Assembly: GCA_002221725.1 (NCBI GenBank)
Contig: NJFT01000004.1
Location: forward strand, 248,001 to 312,000
Direction: 5' to 3'
Source of the DNA: Scedosporium boydii
Lineage: Eukaryota; Ascomycota; Sordariomycetes; Microascales; Microascaceae
DNA: 64,000 nucleotides
Shown here: piece after piece, positions 47,167 to 60,815 of the stretch
Layout: each line of letters starts with the position of its first letter
How positions within the stretch are numbered: the stretch's first letter is position 1
Notes under the pieces: model-generated
The model's database searches: none
The model's input: only the letters and a program-made list of their open reading frames with translations
What the model was told of the DNA's origin: nothing
Made by a program: the position numbers and the translations under genes

Positions 47167-47991
47167 ATGGCTGACAGATTCCCATCCCTCGAGGAGTTCG
47201 ATTCTGGCGGTTCGTCAATGCAAATACCTTATATCCGCAGTTGTCCCAAGACCGTGCTTCCTAACATACTATTTCGCAGTTCAAACCGACATCAGGCCCG
47301 CCGTTGAAGAACCCTCCGCCGACGACTTCCTCGCTCGCGAAAAGGCTCTGCTCGGCGATGATGCCGACCTGTTTACGACAACCCAAGATGCTGCGGCCGT
47401 TTCGGGCGATGTAGGCGGCGACCTTCTTGGCGGAGAGGATAATGCGCAGTCCACATTCGAGTCACAGTTCCCCGACATCGCGACTGTGCAGCAGGTTAGA
47501 CCCCTGGCGGCTACCTGGGCCTAACGTTTGATTATCCTAACTAACCCGTCATGGATCAGGTTGGCCCGTCCGTAACTTACAATTCCGGCTTTGCCGCCTA
47601 TGCCGAGGAGAAAGACGAGGATGAACCCGAAGTTGTCAAGGAGTGGAGGGAGCGCCGTGACGCCGCCATCACCAAACGCGCCGAGCAGTTTGCAGCCCAG
47701 CGAGAGGAGACCATAGCAGAGGCCAGGCAGAATATCGATGACTTCTACGACCATTACAACACCAAGAAGGAGAAGGGCATTGCGCAGACACGCAGGGAGG
47801 CTGAGCAGTTCCTTGCTAACCGCGAAGATACCGTATCGGGCGGTACCAGCTGGGACCGTATTGCGAAGCTTGTTGATATCAGCGGCAAGGGTGTCAAGGG
47901 CGGAGCCGCCGGCTCCGGAAAGGAGAGGTTCCGTGAGCTGTTGGTTAGCCTACGGAAGGATGAGAAGGCTCCCGGAGCTAGTGGCATCTAG
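47167..47991 (+). CDS. clc1: Clathrin light chain
   Basis: Three exons (47167-47209, 47280-47494, 47560-47991) give 229 residues, a usual fungal length. It begins MADRFPSLEEFDSGVQTDI, the conserved light-chain start with an EEFDSG-type motif. An acidic N-terminal region follows (DDADLFTTTQ, DNAQSTFESQFPDI). The heavy-chain-binding helix is rich in Glu/Lys/Arg: EPEVVKEWRERRDAAITKR to DFYDHYNTKKEK. The tail TSWDRIAKLVDISGKG then KERFRELLVSLRKDEKAPG is diagnostic of fungal light chains. It regulates clathrin cage assembly at the TGN, endosomes and plasma membrane. The start ATG is in good context (ACGATGG). Confidence 0.97.
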
Positions 47992-48375
47992 ATCTTATGC
48001 GAAGGAGGCCGTGTCCACGGCCGATTGACATAGTCTTCTTACCTTGTCACTAATGGGCAGACTGCCGGTGCCCGGCGTTCTATCCAATGGACAACTGTAT
48101 TTTAGAAAAAGGATGATGATTCCCGACCCTCCCAGATGGGTTAGGAGGCGGCATTTGATATGATCGGCGTACACAAGCAGTCTAGGAATTCCAATCGATT
48201 CACATGACCAAATGGAGCCGTAACAAATGGATAATATACTGCGGGACCAACGGATCCCCAAAATATGGTAATCTATTGAGTATATTGAACAGTACCTCAC
48301 GCATCTACTCGTCCTCAAGGCGGCCCTTGTGCATCTATGACCAATAATGCATTGTCTCTTAGTCAAGAAGAGCAC
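47992..48375. other. Convergent 3' intergenic region
   Basis: Only 384 bp between two stop codons; probably all 3' UTR. Nothing else is seen. Confidence 0.5.
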
Positions 48376-48930
48376 TTATTTGTTGCTGAACCAGGTGTTG
48401 TATCCGGCAACCTTTCGGCCCATGGCGTACATGGTCGCTAGGCGCACAGCTCGTCAATAAACCATATTCTTTTGACGGTCGAGAGATAGATACTCACCTC
48501 CGACAGTGCCCCACAGGAGGACGAGATAAGGGGTCATGATCCATCGGCTTCTGGGGTTCTATAATGCAGCAAGTCAGTCACGCCATGGCCCAATTGACGT
48601 GCTATGAAGGCTAATTCGGGGGTCGAGGGCGTCGACGAGGTCGGAGGCGGAGGGTGGGAATTGGCTCACGATCTTCCAGATTCGGTTGTGCTGCGCGTAC
48701 GCCGTCTGGTAGAAGCGCTGCAGCTCGGTCACGTTGTTCTTGCGATTGACGATGCTATAAAAAGGAAGAAAGGCTGTCAGCAGGCGAGCAATGTGGTCGA
48801 CCCGTGAAAGATCATGAACGGCTCGATAGCCGAGGGCCAAAACCTCGCAACGGCGAATTGAACTCGGGGCGGATTCGTTGGCGACGAGGCGGTAGCTGTC
48901 CCAGCTCGACGGAAACATTGCGTACCTCAT
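48376..48930 (-). CDS. cox7: Cytochrome c oxidase subunit 7-like small mitochondrial protein
   Basis: Four tiny exons (48930-48926, 48754-48670, 48558-48498, 48437-48376) join in frame to a 70-residue protein. It starts MSIVNRKNNVTELQRFYQTA, then HNRIWKINPRSRWIMTPYL. A single membrane span, YLVLLWGTVGATMYAMGRK, and a short tail ending FSNK complete it. The pattern of Leu-Gln-x-x-Tyr/Phe-Gln, then Trp, then Pro-Arg-Ser before one TM helix is that of yeast Cox7 and metazoan COX7A. It is a structural subunit of complex IV in the inner membrane. Exon 1 contributes only ATG-AG, inferred from GTACGC..TATAG. No exon is long enough to be obvious as an ORF. Family call is good; the first exon is the least certain part. 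Confidence 0.82.
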
Positions 48931-49746
48931 TTTGAATAATTGATCCGGGAGAATCTAAGGGTCGGGATCTCTTGTTCCAAGAAGTCGAGGGTTGATCGTG
49001 AGGTCTTTGGGTGGAATGTTTGAACTTTTATTGGGTCACAGCATTGGTGTATTTGAAGAGTCTCTCAAGATCAGACCACGCAGAGTCCAAGTGGATACCA
49101 GGACGGATGACTCAGCAACCCGAACGACTCTGGCCGCGGAGGTTCATGAACGATTTGAATGGTTGAATTTGATTTGACGTGACAATCTTACGAACTGGAG
49201 CATCTCCATCACGCTGATTGGCGCTATTCGACGAGCTATGCTAAGGCTGTGGACTCTCAAGAATTGAGGATTCGAACTCGAGGTTTCGATAATAGCTTTG
49301 TGGGCTTGACATATCTAGAAGTTTTGACCAGAGTGAATTTTCATATACGCTATGGGCTAGGTAGCTCATTATCATCTTTCCAGATATGTATGTTCAGGAT
49401 GAATTCGGGCGTTGAGGTCAAGAGTGTTGCATGCGTCGATGCACATCACTCTATAACGTGACCCATTAGTGACCCCGATGAAGATGAAAAATGTATCTAA
49501 ATATATATATATAGTCGGAAATGTGTGCGAGCTGTTCTTTTGCCTCTGAATCCATAGATGATCATTATGTCTCTTCTAATAAAAAGTAATACAAGGCCTT
49601 TTGCCAACCGCATACATCCATCGAACGCCAGGAACTGTGGTGCTACCGAAGCCGAAAGATTTGAAAAAGAAAACAAATACATCATACAATCCCGATGCTG
49701 TGAAGCATTCGATATCAAGTGAAGGGTCCCCCATTCTAAATGGGCA
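48931..49746. other. Intergenic, COX7-like promoter and Tlg2 3' UTR
   Basis: Upstream of the small subunit gene and downstream of the syntaxin gene. No coding region or RNA gene is supported; a TTCGAA-containing stretch at 49270 does not fold as a tRNA. Confidence 0.5.
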
Positions 49747-50957
49747 CTATCTCGCCTCTCCGTTATCCGCAGGCGGCGGTGGTGGGGGTTCGCCATGCCG
49801 CTTTGGTTTTACCATGAGTAAGATAAACAGGCCGGCAACAATTATTATGAGTAAAAGGATAATCTTCCTTTTCGTTGTTTTCTTCTGATACCCCGCGGCA
49901 ACTGTGAGCTCCTTCTCCGCATCTTTGAGATCTGTCGCCATGCGCTCAACATTATAGTCAATTCTATCCAGCATCGTGCCCTGGTCGATGATCATCGTTT
50001 GGAGATCGCGGAATAGGTCTGAGAGCTCGATAATGCCCTGCGCAATGTCCTCGATCTCCCGCTCGCGCTGGAGAATAACGGCGTCGTTGGAGTGGAGCAT
50101 CTTTTGCCGTGAGGTGGTTTGCAATGTCGATTGAGAATAGGATTTATCTGCATCGGACTCTAGGAGAGAAGGATCGTTATAATGAGATGAGGGCTGGGGG
50201 GTTGATGCGCGATCCGAAGGGCCCGGTGACGCCATGCCGCTGATACCACGAAGCTCTGTTCAGCAAGGTTAGATTAATTCTGTCATGGAACCAAATACGG
50301 AAACGAAAGGGTAAAATGATACTCTTCAGATAGGCGCTTTGTTTCTTCCGGAAGCCAGCGCTAGCTTCCTGAACCCTTGTTGCCAGTGATATCTGTATAT
50401 TCTTTGCCATCATCTCCTCGGCTCGGGTTAACGTCCCTTGTTGCTTAGATTCTCGGACCATCTGCTCAACTCGCTGGATAAGGTTATGGCATTGGTGGAA
50501 CCCCTTCGTTATCTCCTGAGTGAGCCTCTCGATTTCGCCCTCCTCTGCCATCTTCGTCTCATCGTCGTTGAAGGCTGGTAGGATGTGTTTCTGATGCAAT
50601 CGTTCCAGGTGTTGACTTTTCTTTGCTACGCTCGCCAATATCTCCGTGATGTCATCTCCTATATCTGCCCACCTCGGTGGTAGGAGGTCCATCTCAATCA
50701 CCGCATCGCCGTCATCTTCAAAAGCACCGGCAGAGAGTAAACCTCTCCGGTCTTCTGATGAATAGCTCGTACCAGGGAAGTTATCTCCAAGGGTATTGTT
50801 AGTCGCGATCCCCGGCCCGTATTTTATGCGCTTCTTCGGATGATGGGCGTATGACTGGCGGTAAGATATATAGCTATAAAAAAAAGGTGAATTAGGAGGG
50901 CTCTCCCCGGAAAAGATGGATTCGGGAAGCCTACAGATTGGTGCGGTCTCGCCACAT
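49747..50957 (-). CDS. tlg2: TGN/endosome t-SNARE, syntaxin 16/Tlg2 type
   Basis: Three exons (50957-50935, 50873-50323, 50255-49747) encode 360 residues. It begins MWRDRTNLYISYRQSYAHHP, the N-peptide with DRTNL that binds the SM protein Vps45 in yeast Tlg2. The Habc-type helical region runs through MDLLPPRWADIGDDI to RKKQSAYLKKLRGISGMASP. The SNARE motif follows, from DAVILQREREIEDIAQGIIE to DRIDYNVERMATDLKDAEKE, then a membrane anchor KIILLLIIIVAGLFILLMVK. An extra 19-residue luminal tail with six prolines ends the protein. The SNARE zero layer is a glutamine (LQTM), so it is a Q-SNARE. It mediates fusion of endosomal vesicles at the TGN. Identification is secure. Confidence 0.96.
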
Positions 50958-52172
50958 GGCGGACACAAATGATCGTTCCGAAGGGTGGATAGACGGGAAA
51001 GTGCTCGGATTCCAAGGGAAAACGGAAAATGGTCGCTGCCGTCGACTCCGGGGTGAGGGAGGGAGCTAGCTTCAGGTAGGTGATGCGGCTCTTGGAAAGT
51101 TCCAGTTCGTAGTTGAAGTAGGTTTCAGTCGGTACGGCGGTAGTTCGGGCATGAAGTGGACGCTAGCTACGCGGGACTCGAGCGCATGTTCAAAAGAAAT
51201 ACAGGGGAGAAGCTGCTGCACCTCGAGCTGCTTCGAGCTCGCGCTGGCTTGGAGTATATCCTCGAGCCTCACAGGCCCAAGAGGCTGTGATGGGAATAAG
51301 TATCCTAGATAATGACGTCTCGGTAATGGGTTGTGGGCGGCCCTAATTGCCTTCGGGTTTGATATTGAGGCCGTCCGGGTCTTGCTTTGTGCGATGGCTC
51401 ACGCTGAGCTTTGCGATTTGAATTGTTGGCTTGAAGGGAAGTGGATTCGAGGTCCGATTAATCGGGAGGCATCCATCCATTAAGGACAGCTCTCGTTACC
51501 TCTAGGTTCTCGGTGTATATGTACAATGCAAGCCAGAACAAAGACTCTTCGGGGAAATCAGGATGCGACGTACTAGTACTTGGCAGATTAGATGTAATTT
51601 TCTTGGCACGCCAAGGAGAAACACACCTGGGCGCCTTTAATATCACATGACCTTCTGAAGCCACTAATAGGAGCACTGTTGCCTGCTCAATTTTTGCCGT
51701 GTTCATTAGTAAAATTGCCTCGAGAATTGCTTGATTGATGTGCTAGAATGATTGATTAATTGAGGGTTTCAGCGGAGGATGGTGTACACTCCTCAAGCTG
51801 CATTGTACCCAGAGAGTGAACAGGGGCCTCCTAAGGCGCCAGAGATCCAGCGAGGTTTACCGAGCTCTTCATTGATCATTTTTTGGACTGTACCCATTGC
51901 TGGCTGGCGGGCAGACCAGGCTCTGGAAAGCTGAACCCCCCAACCCCACCAAATAAAACACTTTGACGCGAGTTGATCGACTAGCACTTCCCCCCGCCCT
52001 CGTCACCCCTCCGTCTCCCCCCGCAAGCTACACTGTCGAAGTGCTTAACTTTGGCACATTCCCTCCCGTAAGGAATCGCAAACCTTTCGAGATCTACACC
52101 TCTCCTACCGACGGCGATATCCCCCGAATTTTATCTTGAAACCCTTTGCCGATTTTCTTTTGCGTCTCTACA
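50958..52172. promoter_or_regulatory. Divergent promoter region, Tlg2 / calmodulin
   Basis: A 1.2 kb non-coding stretch between two start codons. The 200 bases before the calmodulin ATG are pyrimidine-rich, typical of highly expressed fungal genes. No further element is claimed. Confidence 0.5.
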
Positions 52173-53150
<978 letters not shown>

Positions 53151-54817
53151 CGTCCCACCATCTCCTACGGTTACCTACCTACGCCAACCCCCTCCCCCTC
53201 TTAGGAGGGAGCTTCAGCACATTGAATGTTGGATGACGAGATGCGACTGCCGTCAGAGGGGCTCGCTTCATTAGTCTGTTGTCAACACTTAGAAAAGTTA
53301 TTCCCCAGCCCTCGAGCATCCGTTTATTGAGATTCCCCGTGCGATAAATTGATTCTCGAGAGTGCACATATTCTTGTTTCCCACTCTCTATGTCCATTTT
53401 TTTGGCTGGTCCCCATGGTTGGTCTCTATAGGTGCTTGCTTCTTTGCGGTCACCTTCTGGCTTTCCTCATAATAGTCAGACAGCATATTGCTATATTGTC
53501 TTGTGAATTTAGTCAATTGCCTTCTACTAGCTTTGAGAAGCGAAATTCGAGTCGCTACTATATCTATATCTAAGTCATTCAAATCAAAGTTGATGATTTC
53601 GCCTTGAGTCCGCGTCAGCCTGCTCCCATCCTTGAAGGAGCGGGGTAATCAGAGGGAGGGGAATGCGCAATCAAACTGAGCAACAGACGTAGCCAGCTGT
53701 CGGACTCTGATCCAATTGGTCGCGAGAGAGAGAGAAAGAGCAACGATAAGAGTGCTGGGTAATTCGTAAGGGGAAGTGTGTTGTCATTGGCACTTCTATC
53801 CGAGGATCATTACAACCGAAGCTGGCGATTGTCTGCGGTTTATGTATGAGATGTGTTTGTTTACCGAAACCAAGGTCCCTCATGCCGGGTCTCAGCCCTA
53901 TAAGGCACCATCGACGCATATCATATTCCAGACTCGAGTAGCTCGCAGAGGTTGTGAATATAGTGTGTGCTCAGCCACAACAACTTCTCCTTGGCAGTCT
54001 CCGAGGTTCCCCCTACCTTGCGTTCCTGAGACCACCCCACCATCGCCAGATGCCAGTTTGAAAAGGACCAGAGACCTAGCCCCCTTCTATCTTCCAACCT
54101 TTCAGCTCGCTACAGAGATTTTATATGCGAAGTAGTAGGACCTGCTCCTGCTGCGTGTAACTCTGTCTCAGTCTCCTAGAAGTGCATCCAGCGAAGGCAA
54201 AGATCACGTAATTAAGCCAGGGCAATGGACTCCGTCGAGGTCTACCCTCTCTGCATCTTGTCGAAATGGTCACCTAGCAATGGGCGGCTCATGACAACTA
54301 GAGTAGCCGTTGAAAGTTTATTAGTATCACGGAAATATAAAATTATTCCACGGCAACTACTCCACAATGTAAAGGATCGATCGAGGCGTGTAGTTAGCAA
54401 GAACCAAGCTTCATTTTTACTGTTAAATGGCTTCAAATGAACATCGATGGTGTAATAAGAGTGCGCGAGATCGACCGTTGGCTTGATCTTGTTTTAAGCT
54501 GTTGCACATTGGAATTGGTTGTCAAAAAAGGGACCTCGATCTAGCCACGTGACAAATTTTAGGGGAACGCTCTCAGGTTGAGATGCAATTAAGTGTACTT
54601 GTACCTTTGCCTCGACTTTGGAGACACCCAATCCCAATGCCCCACTCATAGTTGATAGGCACCTACCCATTGAGGCCATTCAACCCCTATCACCACCAAG
54701 CTGACGATAGAGTCGATCCGGGAGAACGATCTATCTTACGGTGTCTATACGAAACTGCATCCCACCCAGTTTCCCGGTTCCAGATTTCCGTGATATTAGT
54801 TGAAAATTCCGGCCACC
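53151..54817. other. Intergenic between calmodulin and AP-1 gamma
   Basis: Contains the calmodulin 3' UTR and the AP-1 gamma promoter. No coding region is supported over 1.67 kb. Confidence 0.5.
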
Positions 54818-57632
54818 ATGGCTTCTTGTACGCGACCTCCAAGCTTCTTGCTTCACCCCTCATCACAGCGTAGCTGACCTCACCGACCTGTGTAGTGAAG
54901 CAGTTCATCAGAAACGTCAGGGCCGCTAAAACGATTGCCGACGAGCGTGCTGTTATCCAGAAAGAAAGCGCAGCGATCCGAGCGAGTTTCCGAGAAGAGA
55001 GCCATGACCATAATGTCCGGTAAGGCCGGCCATCCGCCGAAGTTCTTTGCGCCGGCGCTGAGATTGTTGTCCTTGTTCTAGCCGAAATAATGTTGCAAAG
55101 CTACTGTACCTCTTCACCCTTGGTGAAAGGACCCATTTCGGTCAGATAGAATGTCTCAAGCTTCTCGCATCTCCTCGCTTCGCCGATAAACGACTCGGTC
55201 ACCTGGCAACCAGTCTCCTCCTCGACGAGAACCAGGAGGTGCTCACTCTAGTCACGAATTCGTTGAAGAAGTGAGTCGGCTTGTTCTTTCCTTCTCTCTC
55301 CGTGTACCCGTTTTAATAGCCTTTCCTAACGATGTTGCAGCGATCTTTCTCACTCGAATCAGTACATCGTCGGCCTTGCCCTATGTACGCTCGGTAACAT
55401 CGCGTCTGTCGAGATGTCCCGGGACCTCTTCCCTGAGATCGAAAGCTTGATATCTACTTCCAACCCTTATATTCGGAGGAAGGCTGCCCTGTGTGCCATG
55501 CGTATATGTCGGAAAGTCCCCGACCTCCAGGAACACTTCCTCGAAAAGGCAACCCACCTGCTATCCGACCGGAACCACGGCGTCTTGCTTTGCGGCTTAA
55601 CCCTGGCGACTAGTCTCTGTGAGGCTGATGAAGAAGAAGGCGGCGAAGAGGGTATCGTTGAAAAGTTCCGGCCATTTGTTCCGGTATTGGTAAAGACTCT
55701 CAAAGGTCTTGCGACTTCTGGGTACGCTCCGGAGCATGACGTAACAGGCATCACCGACCCCTTTCTTCAAGTCAAGATTCTTCGCCTTCTCCGAATCCTT
55801 GCTATCGGGGATAGCGAAGTGAGCGAACAGATAAACGATATCCTAGCCCAGGTTGCCACGAATACCGACTCTTCAAAGAATGTCGGTAATTCGATCTTAT
55901 ACGAGTCGGTGCGGACAATTCTCGATATTGAAGCCGACTCTGGCTTGCGAGTTCTCGGCGTCAATATTCTTGGAAAGTTCTTATCCAACAGGGACAACAA
56001 CATTCGATATGTCGCTTTGAACACCCTAATCAAAGTAGTCGGAATCGAACCTAACGCCGTTCAGAGACACCGGAACACCATACTAGAGTGTCTGAGGGAT
56101 CCCGACATTAGCATTCGGAGGCGTGCTCTGGAACTAAGCTTCACTTTGATCAATGAGTCGAATGTTAGGGTTCTGATTCGGGAATTGCTGGCATTCTTGG
56201 AGGTTGCCGATAATGAATTCAAGCCGACAATGACGAGTCAGATTGGTATTGCCGCTGACAAGTTCGCTCCCAACAAGCGCTGGCACGTCGACACTATGCT
56301 CAGGGTGTTGACACTCGCCGGTAATTATGTTAAGGAGCCAATCCTATCATCCTTCATTCGCCTTATCGCCACTACGCCTGAACTGCAAACATACGCTGTC
56401 CAAAAGCTCTACGCAAGTTTGAAGAAGGATATTACTCAAGAGTCTCTGACGCAGGCCGCCGCATGGTGTATAGGCGAGTTTGGCGATTCGCTGCTCCGAG
56501 GCGGGCAGTACGAGGACGAAGAGCTCGTCCAGAACGTCGAGGAGCGCGAGATCATCGACCTGTTCTCAACGATATTGAATAGCAGCTACGCGACACAGGT
56601 CACCACCGAATATATTGTCACGGCCCTGATGAAACTTACGACTCGGTTCTCGGATGCTGCTCAAGTGGAAAGAATCCGCCGCATACTCCAGAGTAACCAA
56701 ACAAGTCTGGACGTGGAGGTCCAGCAGCGGGCGGTTGAGTATGGCAATCTCTTTGGTTATGACGATATCCGGAGAGGAGTTTTGGAGAAGATGCCCCCTC
56801 CTCAGATTAAGGAGGAATCTAGAGTACTCGGGGCCGCAACTACTACGAAGAAGTCCAGTAAAGCAAGCAACAGAAAGTCCAAGGTTGTGAAACCCACGGA
56901 GCAAGACCTCTTGTTTGACTTGATGGATCAGCCACCCGCTGCGGCCGCTCCTAGTTCTCAGTCCAACATGGATCTATTAGCAGATATATTGGGAGGCTCA
57001 ACTCCAGCTCCAACAACCTCTGCCAGCCCTCCACCACAGCAGTCGAATGTGGCCTCCATCATGGATCTTTTCTCAACCCCAAGTCCGCCCCCCACACAAG
57101 CCCCGGCCGCTGCCAACGTTGGCGTCCCGTCATCCCTATCACCCACAGGGACGCCAGCACCCCAGGCCGTCGCATCGCCGCCGGCACCAACCAGCCACGC
57201 CTGCTACAACGCCAACGGGCTTGAGATTACGCTTCAACTCCAGCGCAACGCTGAGGGTATAATACAAGCTATGGCGAGGTTCCGAAATACCTCGCCTTCC
57301 TCTCCACTCTCTAATGTCGGTCTCCAAGCTGCCGTTCCGAAATCGCAGAAACTTCAACTTCTGGGTATCTCAAGCCCCGATATCGCGCCTGGCACGGAGG
57401 CGACCCAGTTGATGAGGGTTGCGGGCTGTAAAGGAGTAAGCCATCTCCACTCTTCCTTCTCTCTCTCTCTGTCTCTCTTTTCCCACATCCAAAACCTCCT
57501 GCCATCTAGATGGACACTTTGTACTAACATCAATTGTTCCAAAAGCCCCTTAGGTTGCGGCTGAGAATCGGGTATTCTCATCCCTCAGCAGGTCAAGTTA
57601 TGGACCAGGTCAATTGGTCCGAACCGTTGTAA
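54818..57632 (+). CDS. apl4: AP-1 complex subunit gamma (gamma-adaptin)
   Basis: Five exons (54818-54827, 54896-55019, 55082-55270, 55341-57435, 57546-57632) encode 834 residues. Exon 1 is ten bases in an ideal start context (GGCCACCATGG), and its join gives [20 protein letters not shown], the conserved gamma start. The trunk of helical repeats runs to about 590 ([23 protein letters not shown]-like acidic loops, [16 protein letters not shown]). A Pro/Ser/Ala-rich hinge carries [19 protein letters not shown] and IMDLFSTP, possible clathrin or accessory binding boxes. The ear domain starts near [16 protein letters not shown] and needs the last exon for [22 protein letters not shown]-1 links cargo to clathrin at the TGN and endosomes. 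If the last intron were retained, translation would stop at 57562-57564, replacing the ear's last 28 residues. Confidence 0.96.
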
Positions 57633-57977
57633 TCCGACAAGACCGCGGTGCTCGGGGGAGAAACTGGTGAAGAATCCATCGAATGAAGCCGGGGATTGAG
57701 ACGCAACACATTCGAAGGCGTAAATATTTAAGAGAATTCAGGCATGGTTCTGGGCTTGAAATAGAAGAGAAGGAAAGGGAGAAAAAGGAGCAGCTTCTTG
57801 TCACATTTGCTTAGTGGGCCGCGGACCATTTCCTACGCGGAAGGGGTCGTCATTGTACTGTTGGCGCATCTAGTCATTTGTGCCGGGGAAGTAAGTATCG
57901 GAGTAAGTCAACGCGACAGAGAGTTTATGTTAAAACTAGATCTATTAAATCCCTTCCATCTTTCATTCCGTTATTAT
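57633..57977. other. Convergent 3' intergenic region, AP-1 gamma / Sec39
   Basis: 345 bp between two stop codons of vesicle-traffic genes; probably 3' UTRs only. Confidence 0.5.
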
Positions 57978-60815
57978 TTATCCATCTGTGCGGTTGGCAG
58001 GGGCATTGATCAGCCAGCCGACACCAGACACCAACGTTCCCATCGCAGCATCCCTCAGCTGATCTCTCTTTCGTGTTCTATGATCGTCCTTGTAGGCCGG
58101 CTCGGGTTCCGGCTTTTGCTCCCCACTACTAGAGCCTAGACTCGATAGGACGCTCAGGTTTCTTTGAGCGGCGCGGGCAGTCGCGCGTGACAAGTCGAAG
58201 AGAGACATAGGCACATCATCCGCCTCACGAGAAGTACTCGCAGATGGCGGCACGGACCGTGATTCGGTGGTGCCGGGGATGCCCGGCGAATGCAAATCTC
58301 CCGCCGCATCCCAAGCAGCTTCCTTCGCAGCCTCCTCCTTAATGGCAGAATCGAGCTGCTCTTCACAGCGCCGAAACGTCTTAAGGATTTCGTGGAGTTG
58401 CGACGAGGGCGCGATGCGCAGAGCGGTGGCGAGACATTCGACACGCTGTTCAAGATGGCGGATGTCTAGGTTCCCGCTCGCTGTGCCGAGGTGGGTTGGC
58501 TGGATCGTTTGAGCGGTCCGAATGTATTGCCCTGCTTGGAGTGCTGCCCTCCATGACCAATCGTCAACCGGCGCTGGGGACTTGCCAGCTAGGTCTGAGG
58601 TAGTAGGTAGTTGAGTCGTTGTAGCCAGACGGCTTACAACGTATGAATAGGCAGTTTCGAAGTCGTCCTCTCGTAGCGCCGCTTCAATACACATTGATGT
58701 CACCCGCTTCTCGCTCATGAACAGTAACGTGCTCTGCTGATCATGATCATCCGTGTCGGATTTCCGTGTCTTGCTTGCGTACAGCCCGGCACGAACCATG
58801 TTGACGCCAACTTCTAAGAAGTCTTGAATTTTGGTGTAGCTCTTCGGGTTTTGTTCCAACACCTTCGCAATGATAGAGACGGGATCCGAGTGCACTCTAA
58901 GCACAACGGGACTGAACGGTTCACCCTGCTTTAAGACCAGGCGGTAATGGCTTAGCGCATGTGTTGCTTTCAATAATGAGTCGATTTGTTTGAAGGCTGG
59001 TGAGGCTTTTCCTAAAGTCTTGGGGAAAGCGCGGATACTGGCTTGATGTGAGTATTCTTTAGAGGGCCAAGTAGAAGACGTCGAAGCTTACATGTCATCG
59101 CATCTCTTCAGTCCGCCCCGAGTTCTGTTTGGGTTCGATGCATTGTCAAACGCGCTCATGGCAGCTGTGACGACAGTGTCTCGAAGAACAACTGGGTCGA
59201 GCAAATTGTGCTCGGGCTTCTCATAGATAGTTTGAGCAAGTCCATATCCTATTCCATGCTACATGTTAGCGTAATGGAACAAATACCGCCATTAAGGGGT
59301 AGGAGAAGGATGTGTCATACGCGTAGCCACAAGAAGCGCCTTCAAGAATTCGGTCTCGAGAAATTGCCGATCGACAGCTCCAAAAACTCCGAGACCAGCT
59401 TGGGGAGGTGCGGGACCCGTCTCGGCGGCACTCCAAGACCACAACCAGAAGAGCTCGTCTCTAGCAACAAGCCAATATCTATCATCATTATTTTGAGACG
59501 CACGGCGGGCAACAGCGTTCATAAACTTCACTGCCTCGGACTTTTGCTCCCTCGCATCCCGGAGGAAGACTAGATCACCCGCTCTTCGTACTGAGCAGGA
59601 AAGCCCTGCACTTGATAGGAGAAAAGCACTGCTAGTCAGCGCACTGAGTCGCCGCACGGAGGCCAGATTTGGGGTCGTGATCGGATTTGATTCCTCCAAC
59701 GACTTATTGCGCATATGTGACACAACCTTGGTGGCGGCTGGGTCTCTGGAGTCAACGTCGGTGAAATCAAGAGCGACAATTGCGGATGTTTCCAGAGGGT
59801 TAGGCTCTTTAACACCAAGGATAGATGCTATACGACAGGCAATGTTATGAACGCCGGATATCGCATCAACGGTTGATTCATTGATCAGATAGGCGGCGGC
59901 TAGTGCAGCGCGCAAATAACGCCGTTCCAGGTACTCTCGCTGCGTTTCAGACCAACTAGATTCACCGTAATCGCCAAGATCAGAGTCGATAGGCCCTCGC
60001 CACTGCCGAATAACTTCAACCGCAAGGCGCCAATTCTTGGATGCTTGTTGGGTCAGCCACTCGAGAACCGCTTCAAGGCTCGGGAAGGGTGGCAAGCCAT
60101 CTAGCCCTGCCCCATCTGGGGACAACGTCGTCCATTTCGCTGGGTCCTGGAGCCAAGGGCCAACCATACCCCTCATGTCTCTTCCAACAAGATGAAGATT
60201 CTCCCGCACTTCGGTCTGAGACAGTAGGAATGACAGCGCAGCATCATCTGGTAACGTTCGAAATTGATCGAGGGTATAAGGGACGCAATCGTGAGGGTAG
60301 TATTGAACATTCCTCCGCAAGAGAGGTAGCAGAACTGATATCATCCATAGCCGCAGGGAGGGCGTACTATGAAGGAAAGGAACAAGTAAAGCTGGAAGTT
60401 GGTTTAGCAGTCCAGCGACTGCATCAACCCGATGAGCCCTCCGCAGGAGAAAGAGCGATAAGGAGTCATCCTTTGCCTCTACAGGCGCTTCCGGCCATGT
60501 CAAGGGAAGTAAATGCAGCTTCCGGACTTGTTTGGAAGCTTCGTTCTCGGTCAAGGCATCAACAGCGGTCGAATCGATGTCGATAGGATCGTAACCGGCG
60601 AAGTCGCCCGAAGCTAGCTCTTGTAAGAAGGGGACGTAGGTATGAGATGGGACGGTTTCGGGAAAATAGGTGAGGAGGATGCGAAGGACTAGGTCCTTTT
60701 GTAAAACATCGCCGTGTCTAGAGACAAGGTAGGAGAGGCTATCGATGTCGGCGCGAGTTGCAAGATGCGCAGCCAGAAGGACAACTTTGGCGGGAGAGAG
60801 TGTAGTGGCGGTCAT
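57978..60815 (-). CDS. sec39: Sec39-domain protein, Dsl1 tethering complex
   Basis: Three exons (60815-59321, 59248-59092, 59037-57978) give 903 residues. The start is MTATTLSPAKVVLLAAHLAT, the first ATG of the frame. The all-helical Sec39 domain covers most of the protein: SYLVSRHGDVLQKDLVLRIL, LTYFPETVPSHTYVPFLQEL, WLTQQASKNWRLAVEVIRQW, YLERRYLRAALAAAYLINES, and in exon 2 YGLAQTIYEKPEHNLLDPVV. The last 150 residues are Ser/Pro/Glu-rich and end with a hydrophobic GTLVSGVGWLINAPANRTDG. Sec39 with Dsl1 and Tip20 tethers Golgi-derived COPI vesicles at the ER. The junctions use a CTAAC branch site in intron 1. Fungal Sec39 proteins are poorly conserved, but domain order and length fit. Confidence 0.9.

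Noticed and set aside
49262..49290. tRNA B-box-like GTTCGAATCC on the minus strand
   Set aside because: The five-base T-stem around the loop does not pair and no A-box or acceptor stem is found at the right distance.
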